Assembly: GCA_040385105.1 (NCBI GenBank)
Contig: JAZKHY010000033.1
Location: forward strand, 1 to 64,000
Reading direction: 5' to 3'
DNA from: JACMQX01 sp040385105
GTDB lineage: Bacteria; Pseudomonadota; Gammaproteobacteria; Burkholderiales; Burkholderiaceae_C
DNA length: 64,000 bases
The position numbers and the translations under genes are program-made. Numbering within the stretch: position 1 is the first letter of the stretch; each line of letters begins with the position of its first letter. The notes beneath the pieces are model-generated. The model was not told the DNA's origin. It did no database searches and worked only from the letters and a program-made list of their open reading frames with translations. Shown piece after piece: positions 23,589 to 31,802 of the stretch.

Positions 23589-25013
23589 TTACTCGATCGC
23601 TTTTCCCATGTCCTCTACGACCTTCTTGGCGTCACCGAAGACCATCATGGTCTTGTCCATGTAGAAGAGTTCATTGTCCAGGCCCGCATAGCCTGCGGCC
23701 ATCGAGCGCTTGTTCACGATCACGGTCTTGGCCTTGTAGGCTTCCAGGATGGGCATGCCGTAGATGGCGCTGCCCTTCACATGCGCGGCCGGGTTCACCA
23801 CGTCGTTGGCGCCCAGGATGATGGCCACGTCAGCCTGGCCGAACTCGCCGTTGATGTCTTCCATCTCGAACACCTGGTCGTAGGGCACCTCGGCCTCGGC
23901 CAGCAGCACGTTCATGTGGCCCGGCATGCGGCCGGCCACCGGGTGGATGGCGTACTTGACGGTGATGCCCTTCTCGGTGAGCTTGGCTGCCAGTTCCTTG
24001 ACGGCATGCTGGGCGCGCGCCACGGCCAGGCCATAGCCCGGGACGATGACGACGGTCTCGGCATTGCTGAGCACGAAGGCCGCATCGTCGGCGCTGCCGC
24101 TCTTGACGTTGCGCTGCACCGCGCCACCGGCCGCCGCCGTGGTGGCTTCACCGCCAAACCCGCCCAGGATCACGTTGAAGAACGACCGGTTCATCGCCTT
24201 GCACATGATGTAGCTCAGGATCGCGCCCGAGCTTCCCACCAGCGAGCCGGCGATGATCAGCATGGAGTTGTTCAGGCTGAAGCCGATGCCCGCCGCCGCC
24301 CAGCCCGAGTAGCTGTTGAGCATGGACACCACCACCGGCATGTCGGCCCCGCCGATCGGGATGATGATGAGCACGCCCAGCACAAACGCCAGTGCCAGCA
24401 GCAGCCAGAAGTCGATGCGCGCTTCGCTCACGGTGTAGCCGATGATGAAGAACAGCGTGGCCAGACCCAGCACCAGGTTCAGCAGGTGCTGGCCCTTGAA
24501 CTGCACCGGCGCGCCCTGGAACAGGCGGAACTTGTACTTGCCCGAGAGCTTGCCGAAGGCGATCACCGAGCCGCTGAAGGTGATGGCACCGATGGCCGCG
24601 CCCAGGGCCAGCTCCAGCCGGTTGCCGTACGGAATGGCCGCACCCTTGGCCACGATGCCGAAGGCCCAGGGTTCAACCGCTGCGGCAATGGCAATGAACA
24701 CCGCCGCCAGGCCGATCATGCTGTGCATGAAGGCGACCAGCTCGGGCATCTTGGTCATCTCGACCTTGTTGGCCATGTAGGTGCCCAGGCCGCCGCCGAC
24801 CACCAGGCCGCCCAGTACCCAGGCCATGCCCTCGGCCTTGCCGCCGGAGATCTCGACGATCAGCGCCGCCGTGGTCAGCGCGGCGATGGCCATGCCGGTC
24901 ATGCCGAAGATGTTGCCGCGGATCGAGGTGGTCGGGTGCGACAGCCCCTTCAGGGCCTGGATGAAGCAGACCGAGGCGATCAGGTACAGGAACGTGACGA
25001 GGTTCATGCTCAT
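23589..25013 (-). CDS. pntB: NAD(P) transhydrogenase subunit beta
   Basis: A 474-residue inner-membrane subunit of the proton-translocating transhydrogenase, which makes NADPH from NADH using the proton gradient. The N-terminal half has about eight membrane segments. The C-terminal NADP-binding domain shows VVIVPGYGLAVARAQHAVKELA, the GYGLAVAQAQ-type nucleotide motif, and IILGANDVVNPAA. It overlaps the small alpha-2 gene by 4 bases. This three-gene split form is usual in this group. Confidence 0.96.
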   Translation of the reverse strand: MSMNLVTFLYLIASVCFIQALKGLSHPTTSIRGNIFGMTGMAIAALTTAALIVEISGGKAEGMAWVLGGLVVGGGLGTYMANKVEMTKMPELVAFMHSMIGLAAVFIAIAAAVEPWAFGIVAKGAAIPYGNRLELALGAAIGAITFSGSVIAFGKLSGKYKFRLFQGAPVQFKGQHLLNLVLGLATLFFIIGYTVSEARIDFWLLLALAFVLGVLIIIPIGGADMPVVVSMLNSYSGWAAAGIGFSLNNSMLIIAGSLVGSSGAILSYIMCKAMNRSFFNVILGGFGGEATTAAAGGAVQRNVKSGSADDAAFVLSNAETVVIVPGYGLAVARAQHAVKELAAKLTEKGITVKYAIHPVAGRMPGHMNVLLAEAEVPYDQVFEMEDINGEFGQADVAIILGANDVVNPAAHVKGSAIYGMPILEAYKAKTVIVNKRSMAAGYAGLDNELFYMDKTMMVFGDAKKVVEDMGKAIE

Positions 25014-25333
25014 TTGGCAGTCTCCTCTTTGGCGGGCATCTTCTTCTCTTTCTTCTTGAACATCTCCAGCATGCGCCGCGTGACAAGGAAGCCGCCGAAC
25101 ACGTTCACCGCCGCCAGTGCCACGGCCAGCACGCCCATGGATTTGCCCAGGGTCGTCTCCGTCAGCGCCGCCGCGAGCATGGCGCCCACGATGACGATGG
25201 CCGAGATGGCGTTGGTCACCGCCATCAGCGGCGTGTGCAGCGCGGGCGTGACCGTCCAGACCACGTGGTAGCCGACATAGATGGCCAGCACGAAGATGAT
25301 GAGGTTGAGAAGGGTGGGAGAGACTGCTTCCAT
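25010..25333 (-). CDS. pntAB: NAD(P) transhydrogenase subunit alpha part 2
   Basis: A 107-residue inner-membrane protein with three membrane segments (YVGYHVVWTVTPALHTPLMA, ISAIVIVGAMLA and LAVALAAVNVFGGFLVTRRM), equal to the membrane part of PntA, which is separate here. A lysine-rich tail KKKEKKMPAKEE ends it. It lies 52 bases after the alpha-1 gene and overlaps pntB by 4 bases. Confidence 0.94.
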   Translation of the reverse strand: MEAVSPTLLNLIIFVLAIYVGYHVVWTVTPALHTPLMAVTNAISAIVIVGAMLAAALTETTLGKSMGVLAVALAAVNVFGGFLVTRRMLEMFKKKEKKMPAKEETAK

Positions 25334-25385
25334 GTTTCCTGGCTCCGGTTGCGGCCAGGCTTGACGCCCGTGCCGCCTGGGTTGC

Positions 25386-26501
25386 TTATTTTTTGCGGAC
25401 TTCGCCGTTGTGGGTCATCAGGCAGGCTGCCACGATGTCGTCTTCCATGTCGATCTTCAGGCCGCCCTCCTTCGGGAGGATGAGCTTGAGGAAGTCGAGC
25501 ACATTGCGCGCATACAGCGCCGACGAGTCGGCCGCCACCAGCGCCGGCAGGTTGGTTTCCCCCACCAGCGTGACGCCGTGCTTGACGACGGTACGGCCGG
25601 CTTCAGTCAGCGGGCAGTTGCCGCCTTGCGCTGCGGCCAGGTCGACGATGACCGAGCCCGGCTTCATGGCCTTGACCATGTCTTCGGTCACGAGAACCGG
25701 GGCCGCGCGGCCGGGGATCAGCGCCGTGGTGATGACCACGTCGGCCTGGGCCACACGCTTGGCGACTTCGACCTTCTGGCGGTCCATCCAGCTGGCAGGC
25801 ATGGGTTTGGCATAGCCGCCAACGCCCACGGCCGCTTCACGCTCTTCGTCCGTTTCGTAGGGAACGTCAATGAATTTTGCGCCGAGGGACTCGACCTGCT
25901 CCTTCACGCTCGGGCGCACGTCGGACGCCTCGATCACTGCGCCCAGGCGCTTGGCGGTGGCAATGGCCTGCAGCCCCGCCACGCCAACACCCAGGATCAC
26001 GACGCGCGCGGCCTTGACCGTGCCCGCCGCAGTCATCAGCATCGGGAAGAAGCGCTGGTACTTGTCGGCCGCGATCATGACGGCCTTGTAGCCGGCGATG
26101 TTGGCCTGGGAGGACAGCACGTCCATGCTCTGGGCACGCGTGGTACGCGGCGCGGCTTCGAGGGCAAAGCCCGTGAGGTTGGCAGTGGCCAGGCGCTGCA
26201 GCCCGGCGGCATCGAACGGGTTGAGCATGCCCACGACCGTGGTGCCCGCCTTGATGAGCGAAACCTCGTTGTCAAACGGGCTGCGCACCTTGAGCACCAG
26301 GTCGCAGGCATAGGCGCCGGCCGCATCGGTGATCTCGGCGCCTGCCGCCACATAGGCCTCGTCGGTTGCGCTGGCAGCCACGCCGGCACCCGACTGGATG
26401 CGCAGCACATGGCCCTGGGCCTTGAGTTTCTTCGCCGTCTCCGGGGTGACGGCAACACGGGTTTCACCCACCGTGGTTTCGGTGGGTACGCCAATCAGCA
26501 T
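25386..26501 (-). CDS. pntAA: NAD(P) transhydrogenase subunit alpha part 1
   Basis: A 371-residue cytoplasmic NAD(H)-binding subunit related to alanine dehydrogenase. It starts MLIGVPTETTVGETRVAVTP, then has RAQSMDVLSSQANIAGYKAV and the nucleotide loop VVILGVGVAGLQAIATAKRL. I use the ATG at 26501; the frame opens at 26537 with 12 extra atypical residues. It heads pntAA-pntAB-pntB. The 135 bases upstream hold no gene. Confidence 0.95.
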   Translation of the reverse strand: MLIGVPTETTVGETRVAVTPETAKKLKAQGHVLRIQSGAGVAASATDEAYVAAGAEITDAAGAYACDLVLKVRSPFDNEVSLIKAGTTVVGMLNPFDAAGLQRLATANLTGFALEAAPRTTRAQSMDVLSSQANIAGYKAVMIAADKYQRFFPMLMTAAGTVKAARVVILGVGVAGLQAIATAKRLGAVIEASDVRPSVKEQVESLGAKFIDVPYETDEEREAAVGVGGYAKPMPASWMDRQKVEVAKRVAQADVVITTALIPGRAAPVLVTEDMVKAMKPGSVIVDLAAAQGGNCPLTEAGRTVVKHGVTLVGETNLPALVAADSSALYARNVLDFLKLILPKEGGLKIDMEDDIVAACLMTHNGEVRKK

Positions 26502-26636
26502 GGGCGTCTCCTCTTCAATGATGCGCGGGGCGGCCACGGGTGCTGCGCACCGCCGGCTGCCCGACTGGACTTTGGAATTCTGTTGCTGACCATTAGCTTA
26601 CATGAGTTTGCACGGGTTCCCGGCCCTGCAGCAGCT

Positions 26637-27884
26637 TCATCTTGCAATCAGCGTGACCCACAGGTGTGCCAGGTCGGCCAGGCCATCGGTGCCGCCGCCC
26701 GCCTGCAGCGGCTGCAGCAGCTCGCGGGCGCGCGCCTTGTCGCCTGCCTGCACATGGGCCACCGCCAGGCGCAGCCGCGCCTGGCCCGGCTGGGACAGGG
26801 TACCCCCGTCAAGCGCCTGCTGCATGAGTTGAAGGCCCGGCCCGGCCTGCCCGTGGGTCAACCGGAGGTAGCCGAGGCGGAACTGTGCATCGCCGTCCGG
26901 TGGGGCGGGCGGGCTGCCCGGCGCCTCCAGGCCCCGGGCCTCGGCTGCGGCCCGCTCGCCCACCTGTTCGCGAAAGCGCGCATGCTTGCCGGCATCGGGG
27001 CCCGTGCCCAGCACCCTGGCGGCAAAACCCGCATCCAGCACTTTGCGGGCCTCGGCTGCAAAGCCCGCCTGCGCCGCCAGCTGGGCCAGCTCCAGGTATT
27101 CGTTGGCCTCCATCAGCGCGCCGGCGGCGAACTGCAGGCGGAACAGGTCGATCACCAGCGCCGGCGAAAAGCCGGGCCTGCGCTCCAGCCGCACCAGCAG
27201 GTCGGCCCAGTATTCGGGGCGCGGGTAGCTGCGTACCAGCTGCTCCAGCACGCCCATGTAGCCGGCGTCATCCTGCAGCTTGATGAAGCTGCCGGCCAGC
27301 ATGTCCAGCTGCGACTCGGGCACCGCGACGCCTGCCGCCACCTGCTCGCGCTGCAGCACCTGCAGTGCAGTCACCGCGCCCCGGAAGTCACCCGCAAGGT
27401 AGGCGGCCTGGGCTGCCATCAGGCGCATCTCCAGCCTGGTGCCGCCCTGCGCAAAATAGCTGCCGGCCCACTGCGCGGCCTGCGGATACTGCTTGAGGTT
27501 GTAGTGCGCGCCCGCGAGCGCCTCGATCAGCGCCGGCCGGTCGGCAATGGGTGCGAGGCCGGTGGCCAGCACCGCCTCCAGCGATTTCACCGCCTGTACC
27601 GTGTCAAGCGCGCCTGAAGCGGCGGCAGCGCGCATGCGCTCGACGTAATACACCTCCACCGCCGTCTTGCCGCTGACGGCATCGGCAGGGGCCAGCCGCG
27701 CCAGCGCCTCGGTGAATTTGCCTGTGACCAGGAACTCCTGCGCGTCACGCAGCGGCGCCACCAGCGCATCGCGCAGGGCCGGTACCGGCGCGGTGACCTG
27801 GGCGCGTGCAAGGCCGGAAGACAGCAGCAGCGCGGCCAGGGCGGCCAGCGCAGCCAGCGCACTCAGGAAAGGCCGGCGGAGCAT
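26637..27884 (-). CDS. Exported TPR-like protein of ExbB/ExbD operon
   Basis: A 415-residue protein with a signal peptide (MLRRPFLSALAALAALAALL, cleavage after LARA at about residue 27) and then alternating amphipathic helices that look like tetratricopeptide repeats, for example ALIEALAGAHYNLKQYPQAA and LRLAVAHVQAGDKARAREL. It lies 13 bases after the second exbD gene, so it is the last gene of exbB-exbD-exbD-TPR. In some TonB systems a periplasmic TPR protein accompanies the motor (TtpC/TPR arrangements of Vibrio and Shewanella). A periplasmic scaffold role is inferred. Confidence 0.8.
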   Translation of the reverse strand: MLRRPFLSALAALAALAALLLSSGLARAQVTAPVPALRDALVAPLRDAQEFLVTGKFTEALARLAPADAVSGKTAVEVYYVERMRAAAASGALDTVQAVKSLEAVLATGLAPIADRPALIEALAGAHYNLKQYPQAAQWAGSYFAQGGTRLEMRLMAAQAAYLAGDFRGAVTALQVLQREQVAAGVAVPESQLDMLAGSFIKLQDDAGYMGVLEQLVRSYPRPEYWADLLVRLERRPGFSPALVIDLFRLQFAAGALMEANEYLELAQLAAQAGFAAEARKVLDAGFAARVLGTGPDAGKHARFREQVGERAAAEARGLEAPGSPPAPPDGDAQFRLGYLRLTHGQAGPGLQLMQQALDGGTLSQPGQARLRLAVAHVQAGDKARARELLQPLQAGGGTDGLADLAHLWVTLIAR

Positions 27885-27897
27885 CGTCACGGCCGCC

Positions 27898-28329
27898 TCA
27901 CTGCGCAAACTGCTCCGAGCCCACGATGCCGATCTTCTGCAGGCCAAAGCGCTGCGACGACGACAGCACGCCGGCCACGACGTCGTAGCGCGCGGCGCGG
28001 TCGGGCCGCACATGGATCTCCGGCTGCGCAGGCTGCGCCGCGGCGGCCTGCAGCCGCGCCTCCAGCGCCTCGCGGCCGTCAACCGGCTCACCGTTCCAGA
28101 GCACCTGGTTGGCGGGCGTCACATCGATGCGGACAATCTCGGGGTCCACCACCTGGGGCGGCGGGATGCCGACCGGCATCTCGATGTTCACCGAATGCAG
28201 CTGGATCGGGATGGTGATGATGAGCATGACCAGCAGCACCAGCATCACGTCGATCAGCGGCGTGGTGTTCATCTCGACCATGACGTCGGCCTCTTCGCCC
28301 GCATTGCTGTTGCCGATGTTCATGGCCAT
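27898..28329 (-). CDS. exbD: ExbD family protein, second copy in operon
   Basis: A 143-residue ExbD/TolR-type inner-membrane protein with one membrane segment (residues about 22-42) containing TTPLIDVMLVLLVMLIITIP and the key membrane Asp. The periplasmic domain is distinct from the preceding copy (it has VGIPPPQVVDPEIVRIDVTP), so the two ExbD proteins could mix in one motor. It lies 12 bases after the first copy and 13 bases before the TPR gene. Confidence 0.92.
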   Translation of the reverse strand: MAMNIGNSNAGEEADVMVEMNTTPLIDVMLVLLVMLIITIPIQLHSVNIEMPVGIPPPQVVDPEIVRIDVTPANQVLWNGEPVDGREALEARLQAAAAQPAQPEIHVRPDRAARYDVVAGVLSSSQRFGLQKIGIVGSEQFAQ

Positions 28330-28341
28330 CCGGGACTCCTT

Positions 28342-28767
28342 TCAGCGCGCCGGCGGCTCGGTGATGAAACCGAGCTTGGCGATGCCGGTCTGCTGCACCG
28401 CATAGACGACGCGGCCCACGGCCTCGTAGCCGGCCCGCGCATCGCCGCGGATGTGCACTTCGGGCTGCGGCACCATGACCGAGACCTTGTTGAGCAGCTC
28501 GACCAGCGTCTTCTGGTCCGGCAGGCGGGTGTCGGCCCAGTACACGGCGCCTGCGGCGTCCACGCTGATGATCACGTTCTCCGCGCTTTCCTGCTGCAGC
28601 TGGTTGGCCTCGCGCGGCAGGCTCACCACGATGGAACTGTTGACCACCGGCACGGTGATCAGGAAGATGATCAGCAGCACCAGCATCACATCAACCAGCG
28701 GCGTGGTGTTGATCTCCGCCATCAGCGGATCATCCTCTGCCTTGCCCTTGTTGAAATTGATGGCCAT
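28342..28767 (-). CDS. exbD: ExbD family protein, first copy in operon
   Basis: A 141-residue ExbD/TolR-type protein with membrane motif NTTPLVDVMLVLLIIFLITV and a periplasmic domain with QPEVHIRGDARAGYEAVGRV. It lies 13 bases after exbB. Two unlike ExbD genes beside one ExbB are found in several TonB systems of Gram-negative bacteria. Confidence 0.93.
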   Translation of the reverse strand: MAINFNKGKAEDDPLMAEINTTPLVDVMLVLLIIFLITVPVVNSSIVVSLPREANQLQQESAENVIISVDAAGAVYWADTRLPDQKTLVELLNKVSVMVPQPEVHIRGDARAGYEAVGRVVYAVQQTGIAKLGFITEPPAR

Positions 28768-28780
28768 GGCGGGCGGCGGC

Positions 28781-29722
28781 TCAGGCGGCGGGCGCTGCCG
28801 GCGGGGCCGTTGCGGGTACGGGTGCGGGTGCGGGCGCCGGGGCGGGCGCTGCCGCCCGGGCCGGCTCGGCCCGGCGCACGCTTGCGGCCAGCAGCACCGT
28901 GTGCAGGTCCGAGCCGAAGGCGCGCACCGTGTCCATGCCCAGCTTGTTGCGCCGCACCAGCCAGTTGTAGCCCATGACCGCAGGCACGGCCACCGCCAGG
29001 CCGATGGCCGTCATGATCAGTGCCTCGCCCACCGGGCCGGCCACCTTGTCGATGGAAGCCTGGCCCGACGAGCCGATCTTCACCAGCGCGTTGTAGATGC
29101 CCCAGACCGTGCCGAACAGGCCGACGAACGGCGCGGTGGAGCCGACGGTGGCCAGCACCGCCAGACCGTCCTGGGTACGGCTTTGCACGGTGGCGACGGC
29201 CCGCTCGATGCTCTGCGTGACCCAGGTGTTCAGGTCCACCTGGCCGATCAGGCCATCGTGCTTGCGGGTGGCCTCCAGCGCGGATTCGGCGATGAAGCGG
29301 AAGGCGCTGTTCTTGTCGAGCTGGTCGGCGCCCTGGCGCACGGTGTCGGCCTTCCAGAAGGCCTTCTGCGCGTCCCGCGCCTGCCGCGCCAGGCGCGACT
29401 GCTCCACCAGCTTGCTGATGAGCACATACCAGCTGCCGATGGACATGATCACCAGCAGCACCAGCGTGATCCTGGCGACGTAGTCGCCCTGCGCCCAGAG
29501 CGCGCGCAGGCCGTAGGGGTTGTCGGCATAGGCGCTGGCGGGGGGCTGGACTGCCGGCGCCACCGGCGCCGCTGCAGCCGCTGGCGCTGCGGCAGTTGCG
29601 GGGGCCGACGCTGTCGCGGCTGCATCCTGGGCCAGCGCAGCACCGCCGATGGCGGCGGCGGCAAGGCCTGCTGCCAGCAGGCCTGTGGCACGCATGATGA
29701 GTGAACGCAAAGGGGACATCAT
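28781..29722 (-). CDS. exbB: MotA/TolQ/ExbB proton channel protein with signal peptide
   Basis: A 313-residue ExbB with an N-terminal signal sequence (MMSPLRSLIMRATGLLAAGL, cleavage near ALAQ at residue 32) and a periplasmic Ala/Pro-rich stretch before the first of three membrane segments. The channel motif TVGSTAPFVGLLGTVWGIYN-like sequence reads ATVGSTAPFVGLFGTVWGIY and is followed by VGEALIMTAIGLAVAVPAVM. The C terminus is again Pro/Ala-rich. Start at 29722 is used (29719 also possible). It is divergent from a Nudix gene, 104 bases away, and first of exbB-exbD-exbD-TPR. Confidence 0.92.
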   Translation of the reverse strand: MMSPLRSLIMRATGLLAAGLAAAAIGGAALAQDAAATASAPATAAAPAAAAAPVAPAVQPPASAYADNPYGLRALWAQGDYVARITLVLLVIMSIGSWYVLISKLVEQSRLARQARDAQKAFWKADTVRQGADQLDKNSAFRFIAESALEATRKHDGLIGQVDLNTWVTQSIERAVATVQSRTQDGLAVLATVGSTAPFVGLFGTVWGIYNALVKIGSSGQASIDKVAGPVGEALIMTAIGLAVAVPAVMGYNWLVRRNKLGMDTVRAFGSDLHTVLLAASVRRAEPARAAAPAPAPAPAPVPATAPPAAPAA

Positions 29723-29826
29723 GGTTTCCTGGGTCGAGTCGGTCGGCGATTCACCGAATGTAGGGGATTTTGCGACAGTTCCAGGCGGCAAGGCCGCGCG
29801 GCCCGGCGCCTGTTGATAATGCTGGC

Positions 29827-30315
29827 ATGAACACACGATGGAAGCCCAGCGTCACGGTCGCTGCGATCATTGAGAAAGACGGCCGCTTCCTGCTCATTGA
29901 GGAACACACCGCCGACGGTCTCAAGCTCAACAACGCGGCCGGCCACCTGGACCCAGGCGAATCCCCTGCAGACGGCTGCGCCCGCGAGGCGCTGGAAGAA
30001 ACGGCCCACAGCTTCCGCCCCACGGCGCTGGTGGGCGTGTACCTGTCGCGCTTCCAGCGCACCCGCACCGGAGAAGACGTGACCTATGTACGTTTTGCCT
30101 TCTGCGGTGAAGTCGGCGAAGCCGACCCGGCCAGGGCGCTGGACGAAGGCATCGTGCGCACGCTGTGGATGACGCCCGATGAAGTCCGCGCCAGCGTGGA
30201 CCGCCACCGCAGCCCCCTGCTGCTGCGCTGCATGGAAGACTACCTGGCGGGCCGGCGCTTTCCGCTCGACCTTGTCTATACCGACGCGAGCGTGATCACC
30301 GCACACGGAGGCTAG
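29827..30315 (+). CDS. Nudix hydrolase, NudJ-like
   Basis: A 162-residue cytoplasmic Nudix enzyme. The Nudix box GHLDPGESPADGCAREALEE is complete, with the REALEE metal ligands, at about residues 39-58. The pattern around it (SVTVAAIIEKDGRFLLIEEH) resembles NudJ, a thiamine pyrophosphate/nucleotide phosphatase that lies next to mnmA in many proteobacteria. Here mnmA is downstream but separated by the leftward TonB-like gene. Substrate uncertain. Confidence 0.85.
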   Translation: MNTRWKPSVTVAAIIEKDGRFLLIEEHTADGLKLNNAAGHLDPGESPADGCAREALEETAHSFRPTALVGVYLSRFQRTRTGEDVTYVRFAFCGEVGEADPARALDEGIVRTLWMTPDEVRASVDRHRSPLLLRCMEDYLAGRRFPLDLVYTDASVITAHGG

Positions 30316-30353
30316 GGCGGCGGCCGCTGCAGCGGTGGAGTGCATGCAGCCCC

Positions 30354-31781
30354 TCACTTGCACCTGCCGCTGAGGATGCGTGCCGCCACCGTCGGGGCGG
30401 CCAGCAGGCCGCCGACCGTCTCGGTGCCCGATTGCGGCCTGGTGCAGTCCGGCGTTGCCGAACTGTCGATGGCGGTGGCCATGGGATCGGCCGGGTTGCC
30501 CCGGCGCAATTGTTCGTTGGCCATGTCGGCCAGGTTGCGGCGGAACTGCGGCAGCACGCGGTAGGTGCCGGGCATCGGCGGCGGCGGCATGCCGGAGACT
30601 GCCGGCCGCGAGGCGGGCGGCGCGGGCATGGCGGCACTGGGAAGCGCAGGGCCAGGCAGCGCAGGCGCACGGCCGGCCGGCACGCCAGCGGAAGGCGCGG
30701 ACCCGGCAGGCCCCGAGCCGCCCGGCGCGCCCGATCCGGGCACGCCTGTGCCCGGGCCGCCGGCAGCCGGCCCGGCGGGGCCCGCAGTGGTACCCGTTGC
30801 GGGACCGGCAGCCGGGCCGGCAACCGCACCCGGTGCCGCGCCCGGCGCCACGCCAGGGCTGGGCGCACCCACCGGCGGAAGCACCAGCACCGGAACGGCT
30901 ACCGATGACGAAGCCGGTGCATTAGGCGACACCGGCACATCGACAACCGGCCCGCGCAGGCGGCGCGTGGAGCGCGGCTGTTCCACCATGGTTTCAAGGG
31001 GAGCCTGCTCCGCAGGGGCTGCAGGCGCAGGCGGCGATGGCTGGGCCACCGGCTCAGGCGGCCGCGCAGGTTCGGGCGGCTGGGCCGCCACGGCAGGTGC
31101 GGGCACAGGCGCCGGTACCGGTTCCTGCACCGGAGCGGGCGCCACGACCGGCGGCGGTACCGGAGCGGGTGGAACCGGGACCGGGGGTGGCGGCACGGGC
31201 ACGGGAGGCGGCGGAACCGGCGCAGGCGGCGGCACTGGCGCCGGGGGAACCGGGGCAGGAGGCACCGGCACAGGTACGGGCGGCGGCGTTACCGGGGGCG
31301 GCGTTTGCGGCTGCGGAGCTGGCGTGGCCTGCGCCTGCGGCGCCGGCTCGGGCAACGGCGCTTCGGCCTGTGGCACAGGCGGCGGCTCGGCCGGGACGGG
31401 CGCAGGCTGGACTTCAGGCGGAAGTTCCGCAGGCTTGCTGGGCCCGGGTTGCCGGGTTTTGGCCTGGGTTGTCTCGGGCAGCTGGTTGGTTGTTTTCAGC
31501 GGAACACTGGACTCGACCGTCTTGGCAAAGACCGACAGTTCGGTGGCCGCCCGCAGGCTGCGCGTGGTGCTGATGGCCCGCGAAGCCGGGACTTCCTGCG
31601 GGGCCGCCGCCTGGGGCACAGGCCTCACCGTCTGGAACACCACATAGCGCACCGCCCGCTCGATGGGCCAGTGCTGGTTGATCAGCCAGAGCAGCAGCCC
31701 GTGGAACACCAGAACGGCCAGCAAGGCGGGCGGGGACATGCGCCGGCGCGGGTACTGGATGGAACGGGGCTGGAAAATCAT
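30354..31781 (-). CDS. Proline-rich TonB-like protein without a recognisable TonB C-terminal domain
   Basis: A 475-residue protein with one N-terminal membrane segment (MSPPALLAVLVFHGLLLWLI, about residues 15-34) and a very long Pro/Ala/Val region (about 110-390), an architecture like TonB or TolA. The C-terminal 70 residues (MPGTYRVLPQFRRNLADMAN ... ILSGRCK) do not show the TonB signature of YPxxA and GxVxVxF. It is probably an inner-membrane-anchored periplasm-spanning protein. It starts only 21 bases from divergent mnmA and converges with the Nudix gene. The nearby ExbB/ExbD operon could energise it, but this is inferred. Confidence 0.7.
   Translation of the reverse strand: MIFQPRSIQYPRRRMSPPALLAVLVFHGLLLWLINQHWPIERAVRYVVFQTVRPVPQAAAPQEVPASRAISTTRSLRAATELSVFAKTVESSVPLKTTNQLPETTQAKTRQPGPSKPAELPPEVQPAPVPAEPPPVPQAEAPLPEPAPQAQATPAPQPQTPPPVTPPPVPVPVPPAPVPPAPVPPPAPVPPPPVPVPPPPVPVPPAPVPPPVVAPAPVQEPVPAPVPAPAVAAQPPEPARPPEPVAQPSPPAPAAPAEQAPLETMVEQPRSTRRLRGPVVDVPVSPNAPASSSVAVPVLVLPPVGAPSPGVAPGAAPGAVAGPAAGPATGTTAGPAGPAAGGPGTGVPGSGAPGGSGPAGSAPSAGVPAGRAPALPGPALPSAAMPAPPASRPAVSGMPPPPMPGTYRVLPQFRRNLADMANEQLRRGNPADPMATAIDSSATPDCTRPQSGTETVGGLLAAPTVAARILSGRCK
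31060..31300. repeat. Tandem low-complexity DNA coding for the proline-rich rod
   Basis: Imperfect short repeats of GGCGG-, CACCGG- and CGGGGG-rich units on the + strand encode PPAPVPP- and PVPVPP-type units on the - strand. The repeat unit is about 12-18 bases and irregular. It is coding DNA for a stiff extended rod, not a CRISPR or mobile repeat. Slippage here may change the rod length between strains. Confidence 0.7.
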
Positions 31782-31802
31782 CGCTTTGGGATAATCGCAC
31801 AA

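Noticed and set aside
31060..31300. Regularly repeated GC-rich DNA that could be taken for a CRISPR array
   Set aside because: The repeats are irregular, lack unique spacers and encode the proline-rich rod of the TonB-like protein.
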